A stretch of DNA of 64,000 bases from Chitinophagaceae bacterium (GTDB lineage Bacteria > Bacteroidota > Bacteroidia > Chitinophagales > Chitinophagaceae): contig JAMLGU010000001.1 in NCBI GenBank assembly GCA_023957575.1, positions 496,001 to 560,000 on the forward strand. The letters are read 5' to 3'. Positions within the stretch are counted from its first letter, which is position 1. The number at the start of each line of letters is the position of its first letter. Position numbers and translations under genes: made by a program. The notes beneath the pieces were generated by a model. It worked only from the letters and a program-made list of their open reading frames with translations, was not told the DNA's origin and made no database searches. This document shows, one piece after another, positions 1-7,958 of this stretch.

Positions 1-510
1 GATGTGCTGAAAAAACTACAGGAAGAAACTAATGGCAACATATACCTGAAACAAGGAACGCTGCACCTGCACCCTCGTTATATGGAAAAAGGAGGAGATG
101 TGATTTACAGCTTTCAGCACAATATAGAATCGAGCGACCTAAAGTACCGAAAGGCCGAAGACCGCAAGGTGGAGGTGATAGTGAAGCGTACCATGCCTGA
201 TGGGAAAACCCTAACGGCCCGATCTGGCGTGAGCGGTGGCGATAAGGTAGAGAAAAACGGAGACGGTATGAGCCAGGCAATGATGCAGCAAACCGCAGAT
301 AATGAGGTGCGGGCAAGAAGTTACAACGGCTACGAAGGCAGCATTACAGGATGGCTGCTGCCTTACTGCGAGCCTACCTGGACGGCCAGGGTGAAGGATG
401 CAGACTATCCCTATAAAGACGGGGGGTACTATATAGTGGCCGTAACCACCAGCGTGGACGGCAGCGGCGGAGGCAGGCGGAAGATACAGCTTGACCGAAA
501 AGTGTATTGA
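1..510 (+). CDS. Phage late control D-like tail hub protein, C-terminal part (5' truncated by window)
   Basis: The frame is open from the first base of the window, so the true start lies upstream; a GTG at 4 is only an internal candidate. The visible 169 codons match the C-terminal half of gpD/gp44-type hub proteins: a Gly-Tyr-Glu-Gly stretch followed by TGWLLPYCEPTWTARVKD, then a Tyr-Tyr-Ile-Val-Ala-Val strand, and a basic end (GGGRRKIQLDRKVY) typical of this family. Such proteins form the ring at the tip of contractile tails on which the spike sits. The spike gene starts 5 bases after this stop, which fits the usual gpD-gp45 order. Full-length homologues are roughly twice this long. Confidence 0.7.
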   Translation, partial: DVLKKLQEETNGNIYLKQGTLHLHPRYMEKGGDVIYSFQHNIESSDLKYRKAEDRKVEVIVKRTMPDGKTLTARSGVSGGDKVEKNGDGMSQAMMQQTADNEVRARSYNGYEGSITGWLLPYCEPTWTARVKDADYPYKDGGYYIVAVTTSVDGSGGGRRKIQLDRKVY

Positions 511-514
511 TGAT

Positions 515-1066
515 ATGGATAAACTGAAAAGATTAGACGAGGCATTGCGGCAGTATAGCGGCACCACTAATATAAACATAGTGGCAGCCGAAGTATTGTC
601 GGTGGACGGAGAACGGTGCAGTGTGAAAATTAGAGAAAACTTAGAGGTAACCGATGTAAGGTTGAAGGCTACCATTAACGGGAGTGGCAATAAAATACTG
701 ATTACCCCCGTAGTAGGCAGTTATGTACTGCTGGGGTCGCTTACCGGCGACGAAAAAGACCTCACAATAGTGCAGATGGATGAAGTAGAAAAAGTGGAAT
801 ATAAGCAGGATGAGGTAAAGTTTACCATTAATGCAACCAAGAATGAGATGGAGGCAAACATAAACGGCACCATCGTAATGCTGGACGATAAGGTAAAAAT
901 TCGTAATAATATATATGGACTGCTCGAGTTGATACTTGAGTTTATAGATATATGCAGAGATGAGATACACATGACAAACGCAGGGCCTACAGTGAGCCTG
1001 AACCCTGCAAACAAGGTGTTGTTTAATCTGCTGAAAGAAAAATTCGGGAAACTATTAAAAAATTGA
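515..1066 (+). CDS. Baseplate spike protein, gp45/gpV-like
   Basis: A 183-residue protein with an N-terminal OB-fold-like region (INIVAAEVLSVDGERCSVKI), then short beta repeats ending in a helical tail. This is the architecture of phage baseplate assembly protein V and Mu gp45, the trimeric membrane-piercing spike. I chose ATG 515 rather than an in-frame TTG at 491 that would overlap the hub gene. It lies directly after the hub gene and before a small conserved phage protein. No lysozyme domain is present, so the spike is structural only. Assignment rests on fold-like pattern and position rather than on a strongly conserved motif. Confidence 0.6.
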   Translation: MDKLKRLDEALRQYSGTTNINIVAAEVLSVDGERCSVKIRENLEVTDVRLKATINGSGNKILITPVVGSYVLLGSLTGDEKDLTIVQMDEVEKVEYKQDEVKFTINATKNEMEANINGTIVMLDDKVKIRNNIYGLLELILEFIDICRDEIHMTNAGPTVSLNPANKVLFNLLKEKFGKLLKN

Positions 1067-1067
1067 T

Positions 1068-1298
1068 ATGGCATTAAATAAAGGAGCTTTGATGGCAGGG
1101 ATAAAAGGGGCGCTGGATACAGCAGCCACAATGGAAGAGGGTGCCGCCGCAGCACGTGTGATGCTGGCCGACCAGATAGCCACAGCTATAGACACATACG
1201 TGCGTGCAGCAGTGGTAAACCCCGGAATACCGGTTTCAACCACAGGGTCTGCCACGGCACATACAGGCGCCACCACAGGAACAGGAACATTAAGCTAA
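1068..1298 (+). CDS. Small conserved phage protein between spike and wedge genes
   Basis: A 76-residue Ala-rich protein starting MALNKGALMAGIKGAL with a middle segment LADQIATAIDTYVRAAVV and a Thr/Gly-rich end. Proteins of this size and pattern, with an IDTYV segment, sit just after gp45-type genes in Bacteroidota phage tail operons; the function is not known to me. It starts one base after the spike stop codon, and the wedge gene begins 5 bases downstream, so it is surely cotranslated with the tail genes. It could be a chaperone or a tip cap; nothing in the sequence decides this. Confidence 0.55.
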   Translation: MALNKGALMAGIKGALDTAATMEEGAAAARVMLADQIATAIDTYVRAAVVNPGIPVSTTGSATAHTGATTGTGTLS

Positions 1299-1303
1299 AT
1301 AAT

Positions 1304-1612
1304 ATGAGAGGTACAGGCATACTGATAAACGACGACTACGAACTGATAGTGAGCGACAACCGCAAGGGCGGGATGCTGACGGGGTTGCCAATAGGCAAAA
1401 CTACCCCGCAAAACAGCGCGGTGATACTGGCTCACCAGCCGGGTGGGCTCAAGGAAGACATTACGCTGGGGGTGGGAATAGAAAACATATTGATGGATAA
1501 TGACCTGGCCGGATGGCGCCGCCGGATAAGACTGGCGCTGGAGCAGGACGGGCAACAGGTGCAAACAGTGAATATTGGCGAAAGTAATATAGAAATAAAT
1601 GCAAAATATTGA
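1304..1612 (+). CDS. Baseplate wedge-like protein (gp25/W or DUF2634-like)
   Basis: A 102-residue protein with the pattern of small baseplate wedge proteins: an N-terminal strand with GTGILINDDYEL, a middle LTLG-type stretch (KEDITLGVGIENIL) and a basic helix WRRRIRLALEQDGQ followed by a short beta end. In gp25/W-type proteins the equivalent middle region contacts the baseplate J protein, whose gene follows two genes later. Its last 14 bases overlap the next gene, which suggests translational coupling. The family call is by pattern and by position within the tail operon; a related Bacteroidota phage family of unknown fold is the alternative. Confidence 0.5.
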   Translation: MRGTGILINDDYELIVSDNRKGGMLTGLPIGKTTPQNSAVILAHQPGGLKEDITLGVGIENILMDNDLAGWRRRIRLALEQDGQQVQTVNIGESNIEINAKY

Positions 1613-1883
1613 GGTACAAAACAGGCAGGAACCCATTGATATAGCCATGCAGCATACAGGTAGTGTGGAGGGCATTGTGCCACTGTGCCTTGATAATGAC
1701 CTGAGCGCATCCCAAATGCTGATAAACGGAGCGGCGCTAAAGCACCCGGGCGTGAGGAATAAATATGCCGCAAGATGTTTTGCAAACGAAAAAATAATGC
1801 CGGTAAGCAATCCAGGCACGGTGCCTGAGGGCATCGGCTACTGGAATGTGGCTATGGACTTTAAAGTAAACGACAATGGCTAA
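1599..1883 (+). CDS. LysM-like tail protein (gpX-like)
   Basis: The 94-residue product opens with a short strand and then DIAMQHTGSVEGIVPLCLDNDLS, the helix-loop-helix of a LysM-like fold as found in phage tail protein X. The start ATG overlaps the previous gene, and the stop overlaps the baseplate J start, so the three genes form a translationally coupled block. Tail X proteins connect the hub to the sheath and tube or bind peptidoglycan during assembly. The middle (residues 35-60) is less LysM-like than the beginning, so the call is moderate. Confidence 0.45.
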   Translation: MQNIEVQNRQEPIDIAMQHTGSVEGIVPLCLDNDLSASQMLINGAALKHPGVRNKYAARCFANEKIMPVSNPGTVPEGIGYWNVAMDFKVNDNG

Positions 1884-2757
1884 AACGATACAGGAGTGGA
1901 AACGAATAATGACAGATCAGTTCATCGGCAATGAAGTGATAAAAACCACCTATAATCTACAGCCGGGCAAAACCTTTGAAGATGAGTTTAGCACAGCCAG
2001 TGTGGAGAGTATCTTGTTTTACGCCGTCGCCTTTTGCGCATGGTTGTTAGAAACCCTCTTTGACCTGCTGCGGGCCGATACTGTCGCTTACATTGCCACC
2101 ATGAAACCCGGTACTACCCGGTGGTATGCCACTAAGGCGCTGATGTACCAGCACGGATTCAGTCTGCTGCCTGACAGTGATGTATATGACAACGCAGGGC
2201 ATACCGACCAGGACGTGGCCGACAGCAAGGTGGTGGCTTACGCTGCCTGTGTGGAAGAGCCTACACAGGGTGGCAGGATGCGCATACGCCTTAAAATGGC
2301 AGGCGATGGAGGCGAGGACCTGCAACCGCTTGCCGAGCCGGTGGTGGAAGGCGTGCAGGCTTACTTTGACCGGATAAAATATGCCGGTGTGCCGATAAAA
2401 GTGGAAAGCAAGGCGGCAGATCAGCTACAAATGGCGTGGAAAGTGTATTACGACCCGATGATACTTGATGCCACCGGAAGCAGATTAGACGGTACCGGCG
2501 AAAAAATGGTGGAAGCACGAATAAAGGAATATTTGAAACAAATACCCTTCAACGGTATATATGCGGTACAAAAACATGAAGATTACGTGCAGGCCACCGA
2601 GGGGGTGGTACTGTGCCCGGTGCAGTGGGCAAAACATAAATATGGCGATTACGGGTGGATGAACATTGACACCCTGATAAGGCCCGATGCAGGGTACCTG
2701 CGATTTGCCGATGAAGCCGATTTGGAGATAGAATTTATTAAAAAAAGCGCCTTTTAA
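1876..2757 (+). CDS. Baseplate J-like protein
   Basis: A 293-residue protein with an N-terminal helical region (residues 1-80), a central beta region (DSKVVAYAACVEEPTQGGRM, about residues 111-130) and a C-terminal part rich in strands, the usual plan of the smaller baseplate J wedge proteins. The repeated pattern of AEPVVEGVQAYFDRI followed by VPIKVESKAADQL resembles the conserved J region. It lies between the LysM-like gene and a tail gene of the I-protein position, as in Mu- and P2-like operons. Together with the gp25-like protein it should build the wedge that triggers sheath contraction. The Pfam family cannot be confirmed by eye. Confidence 0.6.
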   Translation: MAKTIQEWKRIMTDQFIGNEVIKTTYNLQPGKTFEDEFSTASVESILFYAVAFCAWLLETLFDLLRADTVAYIATMKPGTTRWYATKALMYQHGFSLLPDSDVYDNAGHTDQDVADSKVVAYAACVEEPTQGGRMRIRLKMAGDGGEDLQPLAEPVVEGVQAYFDRIKYAGVPIKVESKAADQLQMAWKVYYDPMILDATGSRLDGTGEKMVEARIKEYLKQIPFNGIYAVQKHEDYVQATEGVVLCPVQWAKHKYGDYGWMNIDTLIRPDAGYLRFADEADLEIEFIKKSAF

Positions 2758-3261
2758 ATGGAGTTTAAACGACATATATACGAGGTGAACTGGAAGCGGC
2801 TGGCGCTGATGCTGCTACCGGTGCGGCTGCGGCAGCCCAGGTTGAGCGCCCTGCTACACTCCCTTATGGCGGGTGTGGCAGCCGTACACGCACTCTTTAC
2901 TAACTTTAAAAAAGAAACAGCGTACAAATTGACCATTACCGGCCAGGTGTGCTACCTGCAAAAAATGCTGAACGACTACTTTGACTACTCGGACAGGCGA
3001 ATCGTTATTGGCGACATACCGCTCGATGAGAAACCGGCGATGTATCTGAAAAGCGAAGGCGATGTAAACGGATTGATTACCTATAAAGAAGGGGAAGCCA
3101 CAGCAGAGTACGGATGGATGATGAGCTACGAGGCCGGTGATGACGGCGGCCTGTTTACAGTAACGTTGCCGACAGGTTTAGTGTATGACGAAAATAAAAT
3201 GCGTGGGCTGTTAGACTACTACAAGATACCCACTGCACAATATAAACTTATAGAGGTATGA
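2758..3261 (+). CDS. Conserved phage tail protein in the gpI position
   Basis: A 167-residue protein that begins immediately after the baseplate J stop codon and overlaps the first tail-fibre gene by 4 bases. The N-terminus has a basic, hydrophobic stretch (WKRLALMLLPVRLRQPRL) followed by a second hydrophobic run, then a strand-rich C-terminal half. Position between J and the fibres is where gpI-type proteins, which join fibres to the baseplate, are found. I do not recognise a family motif; the role is inferred from context only. Confidence 0.45.
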   Translation: MEFKRHIYEVNWKRLALMLLPVRLRQPRLSALLHSLMAGVAAVHALFTNFKKETAYKLTITGQVCYLQKMLNDYFDYSDRRIVIGDIPLDEKPAMYLKSEGDVNGLITYKEGEATAEYGWMMSYEAGDDGGLFTVTLPTGLVYDENKMRGLLDYYKIPTAQYKLIEV

Positions 3262-4019
3262 ACTATTTGAACTTGACAAACGAAGGCGGGGTGCTGGCTT
3301 TTCAGGAATTGCTGGCCTTTATGCAGGACAGCTACAGCGATGCTATAGCCAATATATGCCAGGTAGTGGGCGATAATGTAATAATAGAAGGGTGCGAGGT
3401 GAGTGGCGCTACCATCAGTAACGGCACCGTAATTATAAATGGAGAAGTGCTGCCCTTTGAGGGAGGCCCGGCCAAGGATTATGTGGTAGTGGTGCAAACC
3501 ACCAACACCGCTCCGTACAAAGACGGGGAGGATAAGCCCTTTTATGTGACCCGAAAAGCAGTGCCTGCCGATGCCGGTGTGGCGCTGGCAAGTATGGTGC
3601 GGTTAGCCACCTTTAAGGCGCACTATGCCAACAAAAGCAACCCGCACGAAGTATCCAAGGCCCAGGTGGGGCTGGGCAACCTGCCCAATGCCAAGAGCGA
3701 CAGCATAAGCTTTGACAGCAGCGACAGCCTGGCTACAAGTAAGGCGGTGTATGACGGGGTACGAAGTATAAAAGGGGGTACCGCATCGGTAGCGGTGAGC
3801 GCCTACGGCAAGGCTACCGTAACGGTAACGCACAACCTGAACATGCCGGCCTACAGAGTATTTGTAACAAATGCCTACTCGGGTGCAGGCGATGCTTACA
3901 CGCAAGTGCTGCGGTGTGTGGTGTTTGACAAGACGAATAATGCCTTTAGCATAAGAGTAAAAAGCGACTATGGCGGCGGAATAACATTGCCTGTTGACTG
4001 GATTTTAATACCCGCGTAA
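3258..4019 (+). CDS. Tail fibre protein, first of two tandem paralogues
   Basis: A 253-residue fibre. The N-terminal half (attachment side) is a strand-rich region with DNVIIEGCEVSGATISNG and NGEVLPFEGG. Residues about 121-150 carry the widespread fibre motif NPHEVSKAQVGLGNLPN, followed by SDSLATSKAV, known from many phage fibre and collar proteins. The C-terminal quarter (GTASVAVSAYGKATVTVTHN onward) is different from the second copy and is the likely receptor-facing tip. The gene overlaps its predecessor by 4 bases and touches the next gene end to end. Confidence 0.75.
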   Translation: MNYLNLTNEGGVLAFQELLAFMQDSYSDAIANICQVVGDNVIIEGCEVSGATISNGTVIINGEVLPFEGGPAKDYVVVVQTTNTAPYKDGEDKPFYVTRKAVPADAGVALASMVRLATFKAHYANKSNPHEVSKAQVGLGNLPNAKSDSISFDSSDSLATSKAVYDGVRSIKGGTASVAVSAYGKATVTVTHNLNMPAYRVFVTNAYSGAGDAYTQVLRCVVFDKTNNAFSIRVKSDYGGGITLPVDWILIPA

Positions 4020-4817
4020 ATGAATAAAATTATACCATATAACACAGGCATTTTGCTGGGGTTTCAAAAAGTGCCTGAGCGGATGCAGAACAGCTATACT
4101 CAGGCTATTGAAATGCTGGTGAAAGCTATCGGCAATAATGTAATCATTAGCGGATGTATAGTGAGTGGGAGCACCATTGGCAACGGCGTAGTGGTTGTAA
4201 ATGGCAAAATAATGCCTTTTGTGGGCGGCGCCCTCAAAACCGGCATAGCCGAAGCCGGCAGCAGCCAGAACGAAAGCTACCACACCGGAGGCCCCAAACC
4301 CCTGTATGTGGATGTATATGCCATGCCCAGCGATGCGGGGGAGCCGCTGACCAACTTTGTAAGGTTGAGTACTGCCAAAGCCCACTATGCACACAAGAGC
4401 AACCCGCACGAAGTAACCAAAGCACAGGTGGCCCTGGGCAACCTGCCAAATGCCAAGAGCGACAGTTACAGCCTGGATAGCAGCGACAACCTGGCTACCG
4501 GCAAGGCGGTTAAACAAATGGTGAGCCATCTGCTGGATAATGTGATAACCGGCAGTAAGTACATTGGCGACCCCGAACCTTCCAGTGTTGACGATACAGG
4601 TAATTACTGGGTGATAACCCATAACATAGGGCATACGAACTACGTGGTAGCACTGTCTTACTCTACGGGCAAGAACGAAGCTGCCTCCGATGGCGAGACA
4701 GACATCCTACTGCGGCTGAGCGACAGGGGTACAAATACAATGACGGTGCATGTGCATGAGCAGGACGATAGCGATACTAAAGATATTACACTACATTATT
4801 TCATTCTTAAAACTTAG
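4020..4817 (+). CDS. Tail fibre protein, second tandem paralogue
   Basis: A 265-residue paralogue of the preceding fibre. The shared parts are the N-terminal segment (GNNVIISGCIVSGSTIGNG, then NGKIMPFVGG) and the motif NPHEVTKAQVALGNLPN with SDNLATGKAV. The C-terminal 90 residues are unrelated to those of the first copy by eye, with WVITHNIGHTNYVVALSYS and a His-rich end. The start codon follows the previous stop directly. Tandem duplication with diverged tips is a known way for phages and tailocins to widen or change host range. Confidence 0.75.
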   Translation: MNKIIPYNTGILLGFQKVPERMQNSYTQAIEMLVKAIGNNVIISGCIVSGSTIGNGVVVVNGKIMPFVGGALKTGIAEAGSSQNESYHTGGPKPLYVDVYAMPSDAGEPLTNFVRLSTAKAHYAHKSNPHEVTKAQVALGNLPNAKSDSYSLDSSDNLATGKAVKQMVSHLLDNVITGSKYIGDPEPSSVDDTGNYWVITHNIGHTNYVVALSYSTGKNEAASDGETDILLRLSDRGTNTMTVHVHEQDDSDTKDITLHYFILKT

Positions 4818-4820
4818 TTG

Positions 4821-5594
4821 ATGGCAATAAGAGATACGAATAGCCTTAAAATGGCATTTGAAACAGGCAAAATACCACAGCAACAGGACTTTCACGACCT
4901 GATAGACAGCGCGGTGGTGGCCAGTAGCGGCATTACGCCCTTAGCTCCCGCCGATACGATGGCGGCGCCCAATGGCAGCAAACGATATGTAGCCACTGCC
5001 GCAGGCACGTACAGCAACCTGAAATTAGCAGACGGCAGTGCGGCGCCTGCGATAACAGTAACAGAAGCCGACGTTGCTTGGAGCATCGTGTACCTTAACT
5101 ACACTCAAGGGAGCAACAGTTGGGCAAAAACGGTAAGCAACATTTATGACTCTACAGAGGTTCGGTTTAGTACTAAAAATTGGTTATTAGGCAGCTTTAT
5201 GGATATAATCACGGTAACTCGGGGATTGGCCACTCCAATTGTATATAAAGGGTTCCCTGCTGTGTTGTTGACAGCATCGCCTGATGGGACACCATTTCGC
5301 GCATTGGTATCATTAAGTGATGTAGTAGCTCAATATCCAAGGATGGCCTTTATGTTTTATTATTGGATGATCATAGACGGCGGCGTTGGATATCTATATG
5401 GAAGTACCGGAACTCTCGGAGATTTGAATGTGGAGTACTTCCAAATGCCATATCGAATGATAAGAGGCTCTCTGAACTACAAGAAAGATCTGGTATTCGA
5501 AGGGTATGACGAAGGCTCGTCATTGGTGCTGTTGGACCCCTTCCTGACCGTTGATTCCTATTATGAAGATGAAGATGAAGGGGATAATGAGTGA
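4821..5594 (+). CDS. Third tail fibre-like protein with distinct C-terminal domain
   Basis: The N-terminus contains FETGKIPQQQDFHDLIDS, a motif typical of fibre proteins in Bacteroidota phages (a short attachment helix after a target-length phrase). ATG 4821 is preferred over the in-frame TTG at 4818. The product has 257 residues and ends in an acidic tail (YYEDEDEGDNE). From about 5130 on the DNA becomes visibly richer in A and T than the neighbouring fibre genes, which hints that the C-terminal domain was acquired separately. Function of that domain is unknown; a receptor-binding tip is the natural guess. Confidence 0.6.
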   Translation: MAIRDTNSLKMAFETGKIPQQQDFHDLIDSAVVASSGITPLAPADTMAAPNGSKRYVATAAGTYSNLKLADGSAAPAITVTEADVAWSIVYLNYTQGSNSWAKTVSNIYDSTEVRFSTKNWLLGSFMDIITVTRGLATPIVYKGFPAVLLTASPDGTPFRALVSLSDVVAQYPRMAFMFYYWMIIDGGVGYLYGSTGTLGDLNVEYFQMPYRMIRGSLNYKKDLVFEGYDEGSSLVLLDPFLTVDSYYEDEDEGDNE

Positions 5595-5617
5595 GAACTT
5601 AAATATTATGAAGGCTT

Positions 5618-6055
5618 ATGAATGACATACTGCAAATGCTGGCAGACAATGCCGTAGTAACCATGCTTGTTACCAATGTGGTGCAGGCGGTGGGGTGGAT
5701 GTTTGCCTTTCGTAAAAGGCGGTCAGAAAATGATGCAGGGGAAGCAACGGCATTAGAAAGCATTCGAGAGCTCCAAAATAAAATGGCGCAAGACCTGAAA
5801 GAGCGTTATGAAGATCAAGAGAGACGCATCGTGGAATTGGAAAATCGTGAGCGTGATTTTATAAAGCAAATTGGGGTTTTGAACGGTCAAGTCGAAGTTC
5901 TTTCCCGTCAAAATCTTAGTGATAAGCAGCTTATTCAGGATTTGAATACAAAGATTAGCGGGTATAAATCAGAAATTGCCAGTTGGCGTACAAAGTTTGA
6001 AACCCTTAAAAAGCGATTTGATAATTACTTAAAAGATAAAGTAAATGAAAACTAA
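5618..6055 (+). CDS. Membrane-anchored coiled-coil protein (possible holin/lysis accessory)
   Basis: A 145-residue protein with one hydrophobic N-terminal segment (residues 10-30, VVTMLVTNVVQAVGWMFAF) followed by a charged linker and a long coiled coil rich in Glu, Lys, Arg and Gln (residues 45-140). Such small single-span proteins at the end of a tail operon are commonly annotated as holin-like or spanin-like, but the sequence does not prove a lysis role. The next gene starts inside its last codons (11-base overlap), so the two are translationally coupled. Confidence 0.5.
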   Translation: MNDILQMLADNAVVTMLVTNVVQAVGWMFAFRKRRSENDAGEATALESIRELQNKMAQDLKERYEDQERRIVELENRERDFIKQIGVLNGQVEVLSRQNLSDKQLIQDLNTKISGYKSEIASWRTKFETLKKRFDNYLKDKVNEN

Positions 6056-6731
6056 ATTAGGTATCTTGTTGGGCATTACGGGGTTGGTAGCGCTGATAGT
6101 GATGAAGGTTAGAAGCTGTAACGACGATGTGGCTGCTACGTATTGGAAGGGGAAATATAACGCAGCGATGGCAGAGTTGACTGTAATCAAGAACCGAGAC
6201 GGGCAGCAGGTGGTGGAGCAACGGGCTGCCCAGTATGATGATAAAGTACTGAAAGCAGCATCGGCAAAGGCGTTTAACCTAAAAAAGAGGGATGAAATGA
6301 AAGTGAAGCGGGTAACAGCGTTTGTGCAGGTGGAGCAACAGGTGGTGGTAAAGGACACCGTGCCTATTAATAGCGAGAGCAATGAAGTGGTAGTGGCCGA
6401 TGGCGGCCGGACAGATGGATGGTTAGCTGTGCCTGCTGAGTTTAGTAAAAGAGACAGCAGTTATAGTATTGATCTGCGGGTGATGAAGGACTACTTGGTT
6501 ATAGACAGTATGGCTGTTTATAACACCATCAGTATGCGATTGGCCGAAAAAAAGGAAGGTTTCTTTACCCCGAGAGTGAGTGTGGTGCAGGCGGTTAATT
6601 CCAATAGGTTTGTTTCTATATCCGGAATTCAAAGTATGACAATACGTCATAAACAAACCCAGTGGAGTAAGTGGATTAAGCCAGCATTGTTCGCTGCGGC
6701 CGGATATGCAGTGGGTAGGGTTGGGAGGTGA
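6045..6731 (+). CDS. Hypothetical membrane protein of the phage module
   Basis: A 228-residue protein with an N-terminal membrane anchor (residues 4-22, KLGILLGITGLVALIVMKV), a charged coiled-coil region, and a second hydrophobic stretch near the C-terminus (KPALFAAAGYAVGRV). The pairing with the overlapping single-span protein upstream recalls inner-membrane/periplasm-spanning lysis pairs, but no lipobox is present, so a classic spanin pair is not supported. It is the last gene of the island; after it the coding style changes. Family not recognised. Confidence 0.45.
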   Translation: MKTKLGILLGITGLVALIVMKVRSCNDDVAATYWKGKYNAAMAELTVIKNRDGQQVVEQRAAQYDDKVLKAASAKAFNLKKRDEMKVKRVTAFVQVEQQVVVKDTVPINSESNEVVVADGGRTDGWLAVPAEFSKRDSSYSIDLRVMKDYLVIDSMAVYNTISMRLAEKKEGFFTPRVSVVQAVNSNRFVSISGIQSMTIRHKQTQWSKWIKPALFAAAGYAVGRVGR

Positions 6732-6816
6732 AAAGTTTGTTTGGATGAAATGGGGTATTTAAAGAGGTGTTAAAGAATTTGTTGAGTAATTACGTGTCTT
6801 AAAAAAATGGACATTT

Positions 6817-7656
6817 GAAAAAAAAAAAAAGACGTTTTTAAATTGTGTTTATATAGGGTTAATATTTACAGGCTTGTTTGTCAATGGCCAAAACCATCAG
6901 TTGGTAAAGATATGGGAGACGGATACTATCATAGCAGTTCCCGAGTCAGTGCTTCCATATAAGGGAAAACTATATGTTTCGCTCATTGATGGCAACTCAT
7001 GGGATGATGACGGAAAGGGAGGAGTCGGTATCCTAAGTGTAGATGGTAAAAAGTTTAATGGAAACTGGATTACCGGATTGAGCGCTCCTAAAGGAATGGG
7101 TATTATAGGAAATAAAATGTATGTGGCAGATATTACCAGAGTGGTAGTGATAGATATGAAGAAAGGAAAGGTTATAAAAACCATACCTGTACCTGCCTCT
7201 GAAAATCTAAATGATGTTACGGTTGGAAAAGGTGTGGTTTATGTTTCAGACTCAAAAGCGGGAAAAATATGGAAAATTACCAACGACAAACCAGAAATAT
7301 ATGTAAATGATGCGCCGCGTGTAAATGGTTTGAAATTTTATAATAACCGGCTTTATTATGGCGAAGGTAAATCGTTCAAAAAAATAGATGTTGAAAGAAA
7401 AATAACAACAATTGCTCAGGTTACAGAAAATATTGATGGAATAGAACCTTTGGCCAATGGCGATTTTATATTGACTTCCTGGGTTGGCTATATCTATTAT
7501 GTGTCAAAACAAGGAGGCGTGCAAACACTTTTAGAAACACATCAGGAGAAAATAAATACGGCTGATATTGGGATAGACATCAGAAACAACATTGTGTATG
7601 TACCCACTTTTTTTGGGAAGAAGATAATAGCTTTCAGGGTAGAAGCCATCAAATAA
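6817..7656 (+). CDS. Secreted SMP-30/NHL-like beta-propeller protein, start region disturbed by a poly-A tract
   Basis: From residue Q onward the protein shows repeated propeller blades (SVLPYKGKLYVSLIDGN, IIGNKMYVADITRVVVIDM, GVVYVSDSKAGKIWKI), as in SMP-30/gluconolactonase-like and NHL proteins. The first usual start codon in frame is TTG 6874, but that would cut through a clear signal peptide: in-frame codons from 6817 read Glu-Lys-Lys-Lys-Lys-Thr-Phe-Leu followed by a hydrophobic core CVYIGLIFTGLFVNG. A TTG at 6815 would be the natural start but is one base out of frame across a run of 13 A residues (6818-6830). Either a base was lost in the tract (mutation, slippage or sequencing error) or the start is non-canonical. 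Coordinates include the signal region. Confidence 0.65.
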   Translation, partial: EKKKKTFLNCVYIGLIFTGLFVNGQNHQLVKIWETDTIIAVPESVLPYKGKLYVSLIDGNSWDDDGKGGVGILSVDGKKFNGNWITGLSAPKGMGIIGNKMYVADITRVVVIDMKKGKVIKTIPVPASENLNDVTVGKGVVYVSDSKAGKIWKITNDKPEIYVNDAPRVNGLKFYNNRLYYGEGKSFKKIDVERKITTIAQVTENIDGIEPLANGDFILTSWVGYIYYVSKQGGVQTLLETHQEKINTADIGIDIRNNIVYVPTFFGKKIIAFRVEAIK

Positions 7657-7667
7657 GAAGATGAAAA

Positions 7668-7696
7668 AAAGCCTTCTCAGAAACTGAGGAGGCTTT
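7668..7696. terminator. Bidirectional intrinsic terminator between two convergent genes
   Basis: A 13-base stem (AAAGCCTTCTCAG at 7668-7680 against CTGAGGAGGCTTT at 7684-7696) with one mismatch and an AAA loop. A-rich sequence lies to its left and T-rich to its right, so it can stop transcription of the propeller gene on the plus strand and of the lipoprotein gene on the minus strand. Confidence 0.85.
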
Positions 7697-7724
7697 GATA
7701 ATTTCTTCTAATCTATTGATTAGC

Positions 7725-7958
7725 TTATTTTTGTTCAGTTGCAGGAGCTTCAGTTGCAGGAGCAGCTTCAGCAGGAGCAGCAGTTGTAGCAGCTGAATCA
7801 ACTTTAGCAGTAGTATCTGCAGCAGGAGCAGCAGCAGCTGTATCAACTGTAGCAGCTACAGCTGTATCAGGAGTTGCGTTTTCTTCAGTAGTTGCTTCAT
7901 TGTTGTTACATGCTACGAAAGCTACGGCCAAGATTGCAATTGCGAATAATTTTTTCAT
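7725..7958 (-). CDS. Small Ala/Thr-rich lipoprotein
   Basis: The 77-residue product starts MKKLFAIAILAVAFVACNNN, a lipoprotein signal peptide with cleavage before Cys17, followed by a low-complexity region built almost only from Ala, Thr, Glu, Asp, Val and Pro. Such short acidic, proline/alanine-rich lipoproteins are common in Bacteroidota and have no assigned function. It is monocistronic, ending at the shared terminator. The DNA itself is a set of imperfect GCAGGAGC-type repeats, so its length is likely to vary between strains. Confidence 0.75.
   Translation of the reverse strand: MKKLFAIAILAVAFVACNNNEATTEENATPDTAVAATVDTAAAAPAADTTAKVDSAATTAAPAEAAPATEAPATEQK

Larger units (their letters stand above)
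1..6731 (+). mobile_element. Right end of a prophage or contractile-tail island (left part outside window)
   Basis: Twelve tightly packed co-directional genes, many overlapping by a few bases, encode a baseplate and tail-fibre module: hub, spike, wedge, LysM-like protein, baseplate J, fibres and two membrane/coiled-coil proteins. The order resembles Mu-like and P2-like myophage tail operons. The stretch looks richer in G and C than the chromosome that follows, and gene style changes after 6731. No integrase, capsid, terminase or lysin is visible here, so a complete prophage, a tailocin and a contractile injection system cannot be told apart. No attachment-site repeat could be identified at the right edge because the left edge is not in view. 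Confidence 0.8.

Noticed and set aside
1..6731. Extracellular contractile injection system rather than a prophage
   Set aside because: The visible genes are common to both; no AAA+ ATPase or toxin cargo gene of such systems is in the window, so this is left open and not called.
7649..7846. A leucine-rich 65-codon frame overlapping the small lipoprotein gene
   Set aside because: It is a product of the repeated GCAGGAGC-type sequence in a shifted frame; the lipoprotein has a proper signal peptide and is the real gene.
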